From a virus: a stretch of DNA of 25,292 nucleotides. This document shows, piece after piece, positions 4,127 through 13,892 of the stretch. The notes beneath the pieces are model-generated. The model saw only the letters and a program-made list of their open reading frames with translations, was not told the origin of the DNA and ran no database searches. Every line of letters begins with the position of its first letter. Position 1 is the stretch's first letter. Location of the stretch: positions 1-25,292 of IMG/VR virus record IMGVR_UViG_3300012204_000025. The stretch is one strand, 5' to 3'. The translations under genes and the position numbers were made by a program.

Positions 4127-5296
4127 TCATGCTTCAGCCCAGTGAAGCGAGTCGGTGTCGTAGTCATACCAGACCTTGTTAGGCCAACCAAGCCAGGTGT
4201 CTGGTGTGATGAGTTCCTTGGCAGTGAACGTTGGATATGCTCTACTACCTTGATCGTCAGCAACGAATATCTGCTCCGTCACTCGCATGTAGATGCCGGT
4301 TCCATCAGAAGCCCGCATCTCGATGAAGTCTCCGAGATAATAGTCCGTGTCGTACTTGTATTGGACGTCTTGGCCGACTTCACCGTCAAAGGCTCTGATA
4401 TCGCGGTATTTCGCCAACTCTTCAAGACCGCGTTGGATCATCTTGGCTGTAGCATTGGCCGGAATCACATCGACGATGTCGTCCGCGCGAACTGATATCA
4501 CGCGTCGGTCAAATCCCTCGACAGCCGGATCGACATTCGGTGCCGGCACAACCTCATACCCGACGGGAGAGAACACATACGCGATGTTCTTAACGCCTGC
4601 TGTAGACGCGAACTCGGTCGTGTTCTTAAGATTGTCGAAGTCGGGGCTGAAAATGACCGGATTGAGAACCGATTGTCCTGTAGTCCGGTCGCTTCCCGTA
4701 TAGACATCAAACTTCAACTGATTGCTATCCGGGTTACGACATAGACGAAACCCGAAATCATAATTCTCACAGACATACTTAACCGCCTCATAGACCGAGA
4801 CGATGTCGATGGTTATGGTTACGGAGCCTGTTGGTTCCGGAATGCTGCTTGCCGGAAATATTGGAGTAGTCGTGAGATAAGGGATGATGTCGAGTGCGGT
4901 TGTGCTGCCGAATTGGCAGACATCCGAAAAGAATTCCCGCGCAGTACTTATTGCGGTGCCCGTTATGGACCATTGGTCCTGCGCCGTCAGACTTTCCAAC
5001 GCTTGCCTAGCAGTTCGTTCCTCCATGAGCACCTCAATCGAAGGGCCCTTGACGGTGAGGATCTTTCGACCTTCATCATCGACCGCATCTTCGATCGTCT
5101 CTACCCGCATGCACCGATATGACTCACTGAGAGACAACCAGGTGCCGGGCTGCAGATATTTCCGATACTCGTTGGTCGACTCAATGACCAGCTCGAAATC
5201 CCCGAGGGACTGCCAGCGTTCGGTCCAAATGAGAGAGTCGAAACGATCGATGACCCGTTCACGACGAAGAAGACTGTCCAGAGTATAAAGCTCCAT
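4127..5296 (-). CDS. Tail protein, ReqiPepy6 Gp37-like family, 389 aa
   Basis: The start is ATG at 5296, overlapping the previous stop as TGATG, with GGAGG 8 nt upstream; the GTG three nt earlier is less well spaced. The N-terminal region MELYTLDSLLRRERVIDRFDSLIWTERW, then GDFELVI and LQPGTWLSLSES, matches the siphovirus ReqiPepy6 Gp37-like family of virion proteins, which I place at the tail tip in a Tal or baseplate-hub position. Later segments include DYYLGDFIEMRASDG and a C-terminal WPNKVWYDYDTDSLHWAEA. There is no obvious peptidase or glycosidase motif. Gene order (tape measure, Dit-like, then this) supports a tail-hub role. Confidence 0.85.
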   Translation of the reverse strand: MELYTLDSLLRRERVIDRFDSLIWTERWQSLGDFELVIESTNEYRKYLQPGTWLSLSESYRCMRVETIEDAVDDEGRKILTVKGPSIEVLMEERTARQALESLTAQDQWSITGTAISTAREFFSDVCQFGSTTALDIIPYLTTTPIFPASSIPEPTGSVTITIDIVSVYEAVKYVCENYDFGFRLCRNPDSNQLKFDVYTGSDRTTGQSVLNPVIFSPDFDNLKNTTEFASTAGVKNIAYVFSPVGYEVVPAPNVDPAVEGFDRRVISVRADDIVDVIPANATAKMIQRGLEELAKYRDIRAFDGEVGQDVQYKYDTDYYLGDFIEMRASDGTGIYMRVTEQIFVADDQGSRAYPTFTAKELITPDTWLGWPNKVWYDYDTDSLHWAEA

Positions 5297-6123
5297 CACA
5301 GACCTCCATACCTATTGTAATAGGTAATCGTGAACGGGATCGTAGCTCCGACCGCGTAAACGTTGAAATAATTAGCTCCCGGCTGCAAATCAATCCACTT
5401 AGACAGTCGAGCCATCGAATATAGAACTGACGTGGTGACGCCGGCCCGTAGCAATGTGACAGCTTTCTGTCCAGGAATCGTATTCACAGTGAGCACATCC
5501 CCCGAGAGGAGGGCGTACGAGAAATCCATCGTCCTGATAGTACCGTCCGGAGCGACATGCTTGATTGTGAATGCCGATAGCGCTCGGTTTAACGCCAGAG
5601 CAAATTTGAATCCAGATTCGGTAGTTCCGGGGTAGTTGACAGTCAAATAACTGGCGTCAGCAACTGTCCCGCTTGCGACTACCGTGGAATCATTCGAAAC
5701 GAAATCTGGATCGAAACACATGACCGAGACATCGACCGCGGGTTCGCTTGTGAACAGTGCAGTCTCAGTGGACTCCACAATGCCGACAATGTCGTTCGAG
5801 TTCAGACCACCAGCACTGTCGTAGAACTGCATGGTGATCTTTGCTTTGGGCATGAAGAAGTCGTAGATCTGCTTCCTCAAACTCTGAACGCTATCGGTTG
5901 TGTAATCGGGCTCCAGACCCAGCCGGAACTTAATGTTCCTGGGCTCTCGGCGACTGGATTGGAATGTTGCTCCATCCAATGTCGAGAACGAAGACGACAC
6001 CAACGTCGCCTTGACTGGGTCCAGACCCTCGATACTCTCAACCAGAACCCCGGTTATATCGTCATTCAATTCCAAGACCAGAATGTTGCCCTGACTGTTC
6101 GTAACAACAACTTCGGTAAGCAT
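5296..6123 (-). CDS. Distal tail (Dit-like) protein, 275 aa
   Basis: The ATG at 6123 overlaps the tape measure stop codon as TAATG, a sign of coupled translation. It is the first gene after the tape measure, the usual place for the distal tail protein that connects tube and tip. An N-terminal beta-rich domain (about 1-135, including IEGLDPVKATLVSSSFSTLDGATFQ and PRNIKFRLGLEPDY, which are typical of Dit-like proteins) is followed by a second beta-rich domain (about 140-275, with LTVNTIPGQKAVTLLRAG and WIDLQPGANYFNVYA) that may be a galectin-like or carbohydrate-binding module. Assignment rests on these patterns and on position. Confidence 0.8.
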   Translation of the reverse strand: MLTEVVVTNSQGNILVLELNDDITGVLVESIEGLDPVKATLVSSSFSTLDGATFQSSRREPRNIKFRLGLEPDYTTDSVQSLRKQIYDFFMPKAKITMQFYDSAGGLNSNDIVGIVESTETALFTSEPAVDVSVMCFDPDFVSNDSTVVASGTVADASYLTVNYPGTTESGFKFALALNRALSAFTIKHVAPDGTIRTMDFSYALLSGDVLTVNTIPGQKAVTLLRAGVTTSVLYSMARLSKWIDLQPGANYFNVYAVGATIPFTITYYNRYGGL

Positions 6124-9100
6124 TACGTCAGAGCTCCCTTCGCTACGGACAGTTGGTTCTTGGTTTGGCGATAGATCTCGGCGTTGCTTAGCGCCTTGGG
6201 CGAGTTGTTGATCTGTGTGAATGACACTGCAGCTGCAGCTTCTTGTTCAAACTCAGCCATTTGCTGTGCAATCCTTAGAGCTGCTGCGGCCGTAGATATA
6301 TCTTTGGCCCGTGCCGTGGATGTAGTAACGTCAATCGGAAGGACCTTCATCATTCCGCTGATTGACGTAGCGTTCTTCTTCACATCCGTCAGATCAAGAA
6401 CCGGACGAATAATCGGCCTGAACGAAGGATCGGTTACCAGGATGCTTGAAACTCCCGACATTGTCTTACGAAGAGACTCAATGGCTTGATCGCCAACACT
6501 CTTAGCAGACTCCGATACGACATCTGCATACTGATCCAAACCACGAGCCATACCCTCGGCTGAATATCGACCGATCTCAGCCATGATCTTGGAAGGCGAC
6601 TTGATGCCCAGAGATTTCTTGATCGTAGCGACCATTCGAGCGGCAAGAGCATCCATCACCTTTTCGAGCGCAGCCTGCTGAGACTGCAATCCCTTGACAA
6701 GACCAACCGCCGCAGAAATTCCGGCGTTGTACAGCGCACCAGAAGCCTGGTTGCCGAGGCTTGCGCCGGCAACATTCAGATCCTTCTCGAGCTTGTTGAC
6801 TTCGTTTACAGCCGCCTGTCCGCCAGCGAGAAGGTTCTCTGCAAACGGAAGAGCAGTAATACCCTTAGCCAACAGATCCCTGTACAACTCGTCATTCAGA
6901 CCCTTTGCCCGAAGCTTCGCGAGAATATTAGCAAACTTCTTGACATCCGCGAGTTGCTTCTTGCCGGCATCGACGAATTCCCTCGCCGACTGAGCGTCTT
7001 CTGGCGTAGCTAGATCCGAATACTGCTCAGTGATGCTGGCTCGGTAGTCGTTACGAGCCTGGACCAAGTTGTTCACACTTTGGCGCGCAGCATTGATCTT
7101 CGACGTGTACTGGTCGTACCTAACCGCCAGCTTGCCGAGCTGAGCCTGCTCGTCCTTCAGATGCTTGTTCGTCGTGATGTATGCGAAGTGGATCTTGTTG
7201 ATTTCGGAGCGAGTCTGAGCAATCGCAGCGCGGACCTTGTTGATCTCTGCCGTATTCCTGAGAACTCCAGGAGCTTCCAGCTTCTTCAACTTGGCCTGAA
7301 GCGTCGCAAGCCGCGCCAGCTCCGTCTTCTGGAGACTGGACATCTGCTGCTTCAGAGACTTGAACGCTGCGTCGATCTGGCCCTTGTTGCCGTCCAGACC
7401 CTTGATGAAGCCCTGGTTGACGTACTTACCGAGCTTCTCGAATTCCTTCGAAGGGGAACTGATCCCAAGGATATCTTTAGCCGCGTTCAACGCGCCCTGC
7501 GCAGCTTCCTTAGCCTTGCTGGCGATGCGACCGGCGCCGGACCCCAGACCTCTTACCATTCCCTCAACAACGGCTAGGCCCAAGTTTGCGCCTGCTTCGC
7601 CCATTGCACTGGAATTAGCGCGAATGGAAGCAGCAACGCCGTTGATGAAGCTGATTATCAGATTCGTGCCAGCTTGAATAATCCGAGGCAGGCTTGCTGC
7701 GACTCCATTGATGAAGTTCACAGCCACATCCGTACCAGCCTTGACCAGCTGCGGCATCTTCGCCGCGAGAGCCTTCAGAATGGCGAGCATGATCCTCAGA
7801 CCTGCGTCGGCCATCATCGGAGCGTAACGCACCATAGCGCTGAGCATATGTGCCAGCATAACGCCGAGTGTTTGAACGATCTTCGGCGTCAGCTTGATGA
7901 TCGCATTCAACAATGCAGTCAGAACAGCGACAATGGCTTGAACAACCGCCGGAGCCGCTTTCCTGATCGCGTTTGCAAAGGCGACCATCGTCGCGCCCAA
8001 CTTCGTAACAATCTCAGGAAGGAAGTTGAGAATGGCTCTGATCGCACCGATCAGAACGCCAACTGCAGCTCCACCTGCGGCAGCGACTGCCGTCAAGCCG
8101 AGGCCGAACAGGAACAAGCCGGCGCCGGCCGCAAGCATACCGACACCCAATAGACCGACTGCAACGCCTAGAGCGAGCAGAATCGGCGTGAGAGGTGCAA
8201 GCACAAGCCCGGCGGCACCAAGCACGACAAATACGCCTGCTAGCATGAGCAGACTCTTGCCGATCTCGCCTAGAGACATTTGGCCGAAAGCCATGACCAC
8301 GGGAGCAAGAACGCGAAGCGATGCGGCAGCAACAAGAAGTGCTGCTGAACCCGCAAGTGTGCCCGTCATCAGGTACAGTGCAGCCGCGATGATCCCGAGA
8401 GAACCCGCTAGGGTAACGAGACCCTTAGCGATTTCCTCCCAGCTCATTCCGCCCATAGTTCCGAGAGCCGTAGCGATCATTCCGAGCGAAGATGCTACGA
8501 CAAATATCGCTGCCGCCGAGAGAAGCGTAGACGGAGGAAGAAGTGCCAATGCAGCTGCTATCAGCGTTAAAGCTCCAGCCATCGCGGTAAGACCCTTAGC
8601 GATTTCACTCCACTTCAAGCCGCCCATAGCGCCAATAGCTTCGCCAATACGACTCAAAGAAGCCGCGACAATAAATATGCCTGCGGCGGAGAGCAGTGAA
8701 GATGGAGGAACCAATGCCAACGCAACAGCCATGACGGTAAGACCGCCGGCCATAGCGACCAATCCACGGGCAATTTCTCCCCATGATAGCTGGCCTAGAA
8801 TTTGCATAGCCCCCGCTAAAATCTTGATACCCTCTGCGAGTAGCAAGAGGCCGGCGCCTTGTGCGATACCGCCAGCATTTGCGGAGCTGAATTTGGTGAA
8901 GAGGGCAAGTGATACAAGAAGCGCCGCGACACCGATCAAGCCCTTGGTCATGTCGGCCCAGCTGATGTCGGAGAAACTCTTTACTGCCTTGACGAGGATG
9001 TTGATGCCCGTAGCCAAGAGAATTATTCCGACCCCTGATGTGGCGTTTGCGGTAGAGAATCGGGCAAAGAGAGACAATGAAGCGAGCAGAACTGCTACGC

Positions 9101-11384
9101 CTGTGAGACCCTTTGCCAGTTCGTTCCAATTCAGTGCGGCCAACTTGGAGACCGCGACGGCCAATAGATCCATCGCGATGGCCAGAGCGATCATTGAAGC
9201 TGTCATGAACGGCATCTTCAAGAATCCCTTAGATGCCACAATCTTCTCAAATATGGCCATTGCGCCCAGAAGCTGCGTAAACATGATGCCTAGAGCACTT
9301 AGCGCCGAGGCAAGCTTCTTAGAATCGATAAGCGACAAAGCGACAACCGACACGGTCAACAATGCGATAGCGCCGGCAATCTTGAGAAGAGCATTGGCCT
9401 TCAGTTGTGCCTGCATGGCAGACATTACGCTGGTCAAACCCTCGAACGACTGCTTGATGCTCTTGAGGAAACCTCCGCCAAGATCGACGTTGATTCCGCC
9501 GGACAAGAACTTCTTGAACAAGAGCACAAGCCCCGCAAGCAATCCAGTGTTGACTGCGTCCAAGACACCGCTGAAGTTGGAACCGCTGAAACTCTTCTCG
9601 ACTGCATTGCCGAAACCTGAGAAGAATTCTGTGAACTTGTCCACGATGGGTTCAAAGGCCCGCATTACAGCCGTGAATATCTTGATTATTCCCGACCAAG
9701 CTTTCGCGATTCCTTCGCCGAGCTTTCCAAGAGGAGCGAAACGCGCGCTCAGATTGCCTAGACCCACAGATCCTAGATCGACGCCAGAGACGAGATCCTT
9801 GATAAGACCGATGACGATCTTGAGGAATATGATCGGCGCGGCAAGAACCTTACCGAGACCGACGAAGAATTGCGTAAATCCCTCACCACTCTTGATCGCC
9901 TTATCCAGAGCTACGAGCCAGTCTCCGATGTTTCCGGTGAACTCGAGAATCCCACCGGACCCACCCTTGAATGACGAGAACATCGTGGCGATTGCCGTGA
10001 TAATGCCCTTGACGATCTGGATACCGATGTCGAAAATGGCGAAGATTCCCCGGAAAGTCCTCCGGAGATTATCGACGGTCTTCTGTCCTGGCTTGAGCGC
10101 AGCCATGAAGTTTCGGAATATAACCGTCAGTCGGAATAGACTCTCGCCGGTTTGTGGCGGGAAAATATCCCGGAACGCATCCTTGATCGGCTTTATCACC
10201 GTAACCAAAGCGCTGAATGCGTTGGATATGCCCTTGATAAGAACGGTTCGTCCACCAAGTGCTTTCCAGTCACCGAGAACTTTGTTGCGAGCATTGGCTG
10301 ACGTCTGAATAAACCCGCCAAGAACATTGCTGACGTTGGTGAACAACGATCGAGCCTCATCGAAATCACCGAAGAGAAGCTGGAAAGTCCTAGACCAACC
10401 AGAACCAACGGCTTCTTGCAGAGTGTCGATCAGCTGAGAGACCGTCTTGACCTTGGTAGCGGCATCCTGAGCTGTCTTACCCATCTTGAGGATGCCGGCG
10501 ATCTGCTGATCGGTGTACCCCATCGTCTTGAGCTGCTTGGCGTTCAGGTCACCGGTGAACTTGCCGAGAGTTTCCGTCAGAACCTCAGAGGTGAGCCACC
10601 CCGTCTGAAGAGAATCCCTGAAACTTCCTTCATCCTTGATGATCTGGTCCACGGCGACACCGTGAGCTCGGGCAGTCTCCTTCAGAGATTCCTGGAAGAC
10701 CTTTCCGCCCATTCCGGCATTGACGACCGAGTTCCAGTCCATCAACGACACACGACCAGAAGCCAAAGCCTGAGAAAGCTGATACATCGCAGTGGAAGCT
10801 TGCTCAGCATTCGAACCCGAAACCGCTGCGAGGTTGGCGATACCCTTGATGGCCGCGGTCGAAGTCTTCAGATCGACGCCGGCAGCTGTAAAGGTGCCGA
10901 TATTTCGAGCCATCTGAGAGAAGTTGTAGATGGTCTTGTCGGAATATGTGTTCAGGTTATTCAGGGCGGCGTTGACCTGATTGAGACCCTTCTGACCTTC
11001 AAGACCTGTGTTCGCCAAAATCGTCTGAATCGAGTTCAGGTTGGTCTCATACTCCTGAAGACCAGCCTTGAGCGGACCAACCGTCAGATTCTTGAGCATG
11101 GCGGCGCCCGTGAGAGCAGCCTTGCCTGCGATTGATGCCAGAGCGGCAGTGCCGACGACGCCCAGTGTGCTGAACCTGCTGGAGATGGTCTGCAAATGAG
11201 ACGCGATATTCCCCAGGTTGAACTTCGAAGCACTTGAGGCCAGATGATCCAGGCCTGAAGTAGCGCCTTCCATCTTGAGACCCTTTTTCAGGTTCTCAAG
11301 AGACTTCAAGGAGGACTGGATCCCCCTCTCGAACTCGGAGTTCTTGAACTGCATCTCGACTATGCGAGAGTCGATGCTGCTCAT
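6123..11384 (-). CDS. Tape measure protein, 1753 aa
   Basis: This fixes tail length and is carried in the tube lumen. The start is ATG at 11384 (MSSIDSRIVEMQFKNSEFE) with GGTGA 7 nt upstream and an ATGA overlap with the preceding gene; the in-frame ATG at 11405 lacks an SD. The N-terminal part (about residues 90-350) holds the conserved tape measure region (TYSDKTIYNFSQMARNIGTF, GRVSLMDWNSVVNAGMGG). The centre (8.2-9.2 kb) has six degenerate repeats of about 57 residues around (W/L)xEIAKGL, strongly hydrophobic. The C-terminal part has two SPSK...G...GL motifs separated by a coiled coil. At about 1.5 angstrom per residue the tail would be near 260 nm (inference). Confidence 0.97.
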   Translation of the reverse strand: MSSIDSRIVEMQFKNSEFERGIQSSLKSLENLKKGLKMEGATSGLDHLASSASKFNLGNIASHLQTISSRFSTLGVVGTAALASIAGKAALTGAAMLKNLTVGPLKAGLQEYETNLNSIQTILANTGLEGQKGLNQVNAALNNLNTYSDKTIYNFSQMARNIGTFTAAGVDLKTSTAAIKGIANLAAVSGSNAEQASTAMYQLSQALASGRVSLMDWNSVVNAGMGGKVFQESLKETARAHGVAVDQIIKDEGSFRDSLQTGWLTSEVLTETLGKFTGDLNAKQLKTMGYTDQQIAGILKMGKTAQDAATKVKTVSQLIDTLQEAVGSGWSRTFQLLFGDFDEARSLFTNVSNVLGGFIQTSANARNKVLGDWKALGGRTVLIKGISNAFSALVTVIKPIKDAFRDIFPPQTGESLFRLTVIFRNFMAALKPGQKTVDNLRRTFRGIFAIFDIGIQIVKGIITAIATMFSSFKGGSGGILEFTGNIGDWLVALDKAIKSGEGFTQFFVGLGKVLAAPIIFLKIVIGLIKDLVSGVDLGSVGLGNLSARFAPLGKLGEGIAKAWSGIIKIFTAVMRAFEPIVDKFTEFFSGFGNAVEKSFSGSNFSGVLDAVNTGLLAGLVLLFKKFLSGGINVDLGGGFLKSIKQSFEGLTSVMSAMQAQLKANALLKIAGAIALLTVSVVALSLIDSKKLASALSALGIMFTQLLGAMAIFEKIVASKGFLKMPFMTASMIALAIAMDLLAVAVSKLAALNWNELAKGLTGVAVLLASLSLFARFSTANATSGVGIILLATGINILVKAVKSFSDISWADMTKGLIGVAALLVSLALFTKFSSANAGGIAQGAGLLLLAEGIKILAGAMQILGQLSWGEIARGLVAMAGGLTVMAVALALVPPSSLLSAAGIFIVAASLSRIGEAIGAMGGLKWSEIAKGLTAMAGALTLIAAALALLPPSTLLSAAAIFVVASSLGMIATALGTMGGMSWEEIAKGLVTLAGSLGIIAAALYLMTGTLAGSAALLVAAASLRVLAPVVMAFGQMSLGEIGKSLLMLAGVFVVLGAAGLVLAPLTPILLALGVAVGLLGVGMLAAGAGLFLFGLGLTAVAAAGGAAVGVLIGAIRAILNFLPEIVTKLGATMVAFANAIRKAAPAVVQAIVAVLTALLNAIIKLTPKIVQTLGVMLAHMLSAMVRYAPMMADAGLRIMLAILKALAAKMPQLVKAGTDVAVNFINGVAASLPRIIQAGTNLIISFINGVAASIRANSSAMGEAGANLGLAVVEGMVRGLGSGAGRIASKAKEAAQGALNAAKDILGISSPSKEFEKLGKYVNQGFIKGLDGNKGQIDAAFKSLKQQMSSLQKTELARLATLQAKLKKLEAPGVLRNTAEINKVRAAIAQTRSEINKIHFAYITTNKHLKDEQAQLGKLAVRYDQYTSKINAARQSVNNLVQARNDYRASITEQYSDLATPEDAQSAREFVDAGKKQLADVKKFANILAKLRAKGLNDELYRDLLAKGITALPFAENLLAGGQAAVNEVNKLEKDLNVAGASLGNQASGALYNAGISAAVGLVKGLQSQQAALEKVMDALAARMVATIKKSLGIKSPSKIMAEIGRYSAEGMARGLDQYADVVSESAKSVGDQAIESLRKTMSGVSSILVTDPSFRPIIRPVLDLTDVKKNATSISGMMKVLPIDVTTSTARAKDISTAAAALRIAQQMAEFEQEAAAAVSFTQINNSPKALSNAEIYRQTKNQLSVAKGALT
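8250..9140 (-). repeat. Six degenerate ~57-residue repeats inside tape measure gene
   Basis: The core motifs WNELAKGL, WADMTKGL, WGEIARGL, WSEIAKGL, WEEIAKGL and LGEIGKSL lie near 9125, 8955, 8775, 8604, 8433 and 8263, a spacing of about 170-180 nt. Each is followed by a hydrophobic block such as MAGALTLIAAALALL. The two near 8775 and 8604 are the most alike. The array probably forms membrane-seeking helices. Confidence 0.75.
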
Positions 11385-11764
11385 GCGGAGGTCACCGCCT
11401 TCCATACTGTCTCGGCTATCTGGTCAAATATGGGTCGCATGGCAGGATTGATGTAGTCCCGCCCTTGAACGTAACCGCCGGTTCCGGTTCCATAGCCATA
11501 TTGAAGCATCAAGGCCACCGGAAAACCATTCTCAACATCGGAGTTAGTCCAAGTAATTCTGGCTCCGCCTCTACCGCCGGAAATCGTGTAGCTCCAGGAA
11601 GACGCGGCCAAACCAGAATCCTCGGGTGTGGCTGCTCGTAGAGCGTTAACGCCTCGTTCGGCTTCTCTCCGTAAAATATCTTGGATTCGAAGATTGGCTA
11701 CAGTCTTCAGGAATTTCTCAGTCCTGTCGAAGGAGCCCGATGTTCTGAACGTGATAACGCCCAT
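11381..11764 (-). CDS. HK97 gp10-like neck or tail-completion protein, 127 aa
   Basis: The start is ATG at 11764 behind AAGGAG. The protein reads TSGSFDRTEKFL, then RREAERGVNALRAATPEDSGLAASSW, TWTNSDVENGFPVALMLQYGYGTG and GGYVQGRDYINPAMRPIFDQI. These motifs match the HK97 gp10 family of head-tail joining or tail-completion proteins. Such genes usually lie between the capsid and the major tail protein; here it lies directly before the tape measure, as in some related phages. Its stop overlaps the tape measure start (ATGA). Confidence 0.85.
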   Translation of the reverse strand: MGVITFRTSGSFDRTEKFLKTVANLRIQDILRREAERGVNALRAATPEDSGLAASSWSYTISGGRGGARITWTNSDVENGFPVALMLQYGYGTGTGGYVQGRDYINPAMRPIFDQIAETVWKAVTSA

Positions 11765-11773
11765 TTGGACTCC

Positions 11774-12532
11774 TTACGTGATTCGATCAACGATCAACAC
11801 TGCGGGCCGAGTCGAGTTCGCCGAATATCGATACGTATTGGCGAGCGGAACACACGTCACAACAACGTTATACGGATTTGCTCCATTCGTTCCCGTATAT
11901 GTGAACTCGATGACGATGCTGGTTCCAATCGCCCTTGTATCCGGGTGGTTGATACAAGCTTCCGCAATCTGAGTTCCGCCAGTAACTGCGCTGAGCCCAT
12001 GCTTTACACGAACTCGTCCCTCAAGGCTTGCACTTGCGATGAAGTTGCCGTGAAACGTAACGCGATAATCCGCGCCATTGATCGGGTTTGGAATTGTGAA
12101 TGAACAGACATTCACTTCGGAAGCCGACAGAGTTCCATCTGTAGTTTTGAGAGTCTTACCCTCGCGAATTACATGATGCTGGGCTTCAATCACATCAAGT
12201 CGGGTATCTAGCGCGGCAATATCCGATACTCGAGACGAGTTTAACCCGTCGACATAGCCTTTGGTTGTCGCATCCTCGGTGGCAGTTGGAGTAGCTACCT
12301 TTCCTCGGCCGTCTGAGGTACGAACGATGGTTGTATCTGCGACAACCGTTACAGAACCAGGAGCCGCATCAGTCCCATCCGTACCAGCAGGCCCACGAAC
12401 ATTTCCGGCATTGACGGTCGATCCATCGTGTTTCGTAAGGATTAGGTTGTCGCCGGAAATATCACCATCGACAATTGAGGCGTTCTCGATTGCCAACATT
12501 CGAGCCGCGGTGAAGCCAGTAACCGAAGCCAT
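11774..12532 (-). CDS. Collagen-like fibre protein, 252 aa
   Basis: The start is ATG at 12532 with AGGAGG upstream. The N-terminal part RMLAIENASIVDGDISGDNLILTKHDGSTVNAG is a pattern common at the start of phage tail fibre and minor tail proteins. A short collagen-like stretch follows (GPAGTDGTDAAPG, about 47-59), then a helical or coiled segment (TKGYVDGLNSSRVSDIAALDTRLDVIEAQ) and a C-terminal beta-rich domain (about 125-252). This is the architecture of a trimeric fibre or decoration protein. It sits between the tail-tube paralogues and the neck protein, upstream of the tape measure, where receptor fibres are not usually found. Confidence 0.75.
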   Translation of the reverse strand: MASVTGFTAARMLAIENASIVDGDISGDNLILTKHDGSTVNAGNVRGPAGTDGTDAAPGSVTVVADTTIVRTSDGRGKVATPTATEDATTKGYVDGLNSSRVSDIAALDTRLDVIEAQHHVIREGKTLKTTDGTLSASEVNVCSFTIPNPINGADYRVTFHGNFIASASLEGRVRVKHGLSAVTGGTQIAEACINHPDTRAIGTSIVIEFTYTGTNGANPYNVVVTCVPLANTYRYSANSTRPAVLIVDRIT

Positions 12533-12544
12533 CTTGCCTCCTGT

Positions 12545-13249
12545 CTACAGTGAGTGAATCGTATACGTCGTCGAGTTGATGAACACCGCACTCGGCCAGG
12601 TGATCTGGAATGTAGTTGAATCCAACATCACGATGGCATCGTCTGGACCAGTAACCGTGAATGTTCCATCTCCATTGTCAACCACTCGAAGAATGGAATT
12701 GATTTCAAACACTTCGAATACTTCGGATGGCGTTGGAAGTCGAGCCTCAGAAATTTCTGTCCCGTATAGAATATCCTCGAGGTCTGAAACCGCTGAGGAA
12801 TATGCTATCGAGGTATCTACTATGAGATGCGATGCAGCTCCACCCTCAGGTAGAGGAATTGGAGTTGTAGACAGAAGCCACTGATATAATCCCGGCTCAC
12901 CGTGCAGATGCATCAATGGAGAAGGTCTTGCCACACAGTTGTAGATGATGTGAATCTGATTCATCGTTCGATACGTGAATCCAAAATGAGCTCGTCGAGA
13001 TAGATATATGCCATCAAACCACGACGAGGGATTCGAATAGCACGACACTTTGGCTGAATATGGTGCTTCGCCTCGTCTACTGGAACGTTTAACGCCGTCC
13101 AAATATGACGATCGATCAGAAATGGTCTCAGGAGCTTCCTCGACTGAAACGATTCCGTTCCAAACCTCCCCCGGGGAATTTTTGGGATAGAAAACCCCGC
13201 GTTCTATCCCAGTGTCATAATCCCGACCATCCCACTGAAGCCTAGACAC
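12545..13249 (-). CDS. Tail-tube paralogue 2, 234 aa
   Basis: The start is GTG at 13249, overlapping the upstream gene by 8 nt; the SD is weak, so translation may be coupled. The N-terminus (MSRLQWDGRDYDTGIERGVFYP then VWNGIVSVEEAPE, SSYLDGVK, FGFTYRTM, IHIIYNC) aligns with the major tail protein at 14802-15671 and its neighbour at 13242-13880. A C-terminal segment (VDNGDGTFTVTGPDD, FQITWPSAVF) is a small beta domain often attached to actinobacterial phage tail-tube proteins. It is probably a second tube-fold protein, either a minor tube subunit or a tail-completion or decoration protein. Base composition is lower in GC than the main tail gene. Confidence 0.8.
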   Translation of the reverse strand: MSRLQWDGRDYDTGIERGVFYPKNSPGEVWNGIVSVEEAPETISDRSSYLDGVKRSSRRGEAPYSAKVSCYSNPSSWFDGIYLSRRAHFGFTYRTMNQIHIIYNCVARPSPLMHLHGEPGLYQWLLSTTPIPLPEGGAASHLIVDTSIAYSSAVSDLEDILYGTEISEARLPTPSEVFEVFEINSILRVVDNGDGTFTVTGPDDAIVMLDSTTFQITWPSAVFINSTTYTIHSL

Positions 13250-13880
13250 TGAACATCGCGATCAAGTCGTATACGTACGGAATATAGGCCACCTGAATGT
13301 CCGTTCCGTAGAGCATGTCTTCGACATCGGCTAACAATGTCGGAGTTGTGAGTCTCGAGTCGATCACGAAATGCGCCGTCGGCTTGATGGTTGTTGTGGC
13401 CCATGGATCCGGCATCGACGTGATATGCCAGCTTAGCGTCATCGGCTCGGGAGACTGATTGATCGTGTTGTTTACTCGTTCTGCTGGAGCAGCGAGAGCA
13501 TGATACACGATATGAAGCTTGTAGCCGAGATCGGGGTCCGTATCGCTTCCAATCATCGTTCGATAGGAAAGCCCAAATGTCTTACGGCGCTGCTGCGTCG
13601 CAAACAATCCGTTCTGAATTCCGAGTACGCCCTCACATTGGTTGAACTCTGCTGGACTTGAAAGAGCGTTGATCGTGGCCTCGTACTCCTCAGCGGATGC
13701 CAAGTTCAGATACTTCTGACCATCGATGTAGTACGGCCGCGGCTCTCCACCGGAGGGGGACTCAGAAACTGAGATCAGACCGGGCCAAGCGGTTCCGATA
13801 TAGTCGATGTATAAAACCCCTTGATCGACACCGTTCTCATACAGGCGTTGCCCATCGGTGTCCCAAACCAATCGCGTCAT
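13242..13880 (-). CDS. Tail-tube paralogue 1, 212 aa
   Basis: The start is ATG at 13880 behind GAGGAGG. It is clearly homologous to the major tail protein at 14802-15671. Shared blocks in the same order are LVWDTDGQRLYENGVDQGVLY, WPGLISVSESPSG, QKYLNLASAEEYEATI, FGLSYRTM and YKLHIVYHALAAPAE, then VIDS and a LEDLLYGT-like DVEDMLYGTDI. It stops right after that, so it lacks the C-terminal beta domain of the main tail protein. Gene duplication is the simplest explanation. It may be a minor tube or adaptor subunit; that is inference. Confidence 0.85.
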   Translation of the reverse strand: MTRLVWDTDGQRLYENGVDQGVLYIDYIGTAWPGLISVSESPSGGEPRPYYIDGQKYLNLASAEEYEATINALSSPAEFNQCEGVLGIQNGLFATQQRRKTFGLSYRTMIGSDTDPDLGYKLHIVYHALAAPAERVNNTINQSPEPMTLSWHITSMPDPWATTTIKPTAHFVIDSRLTTPTLLADVEDMLYGTDIQVAYIPYVYDLIAMFSV

Positions 13881-13892
13881 GTTTTCCTCCTC

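Noticed and set aside
8026-10308. 760-codon open frame on the plus strand opposite the tape measure gene
   Set aside because: It is antisense to a strongly supported gene. The product is rich in Ala, Pro, Arg and Ser, as expected from reading Ala/Leu/Gly-rich coding DNA backwards, and no SD or family motif supports it.
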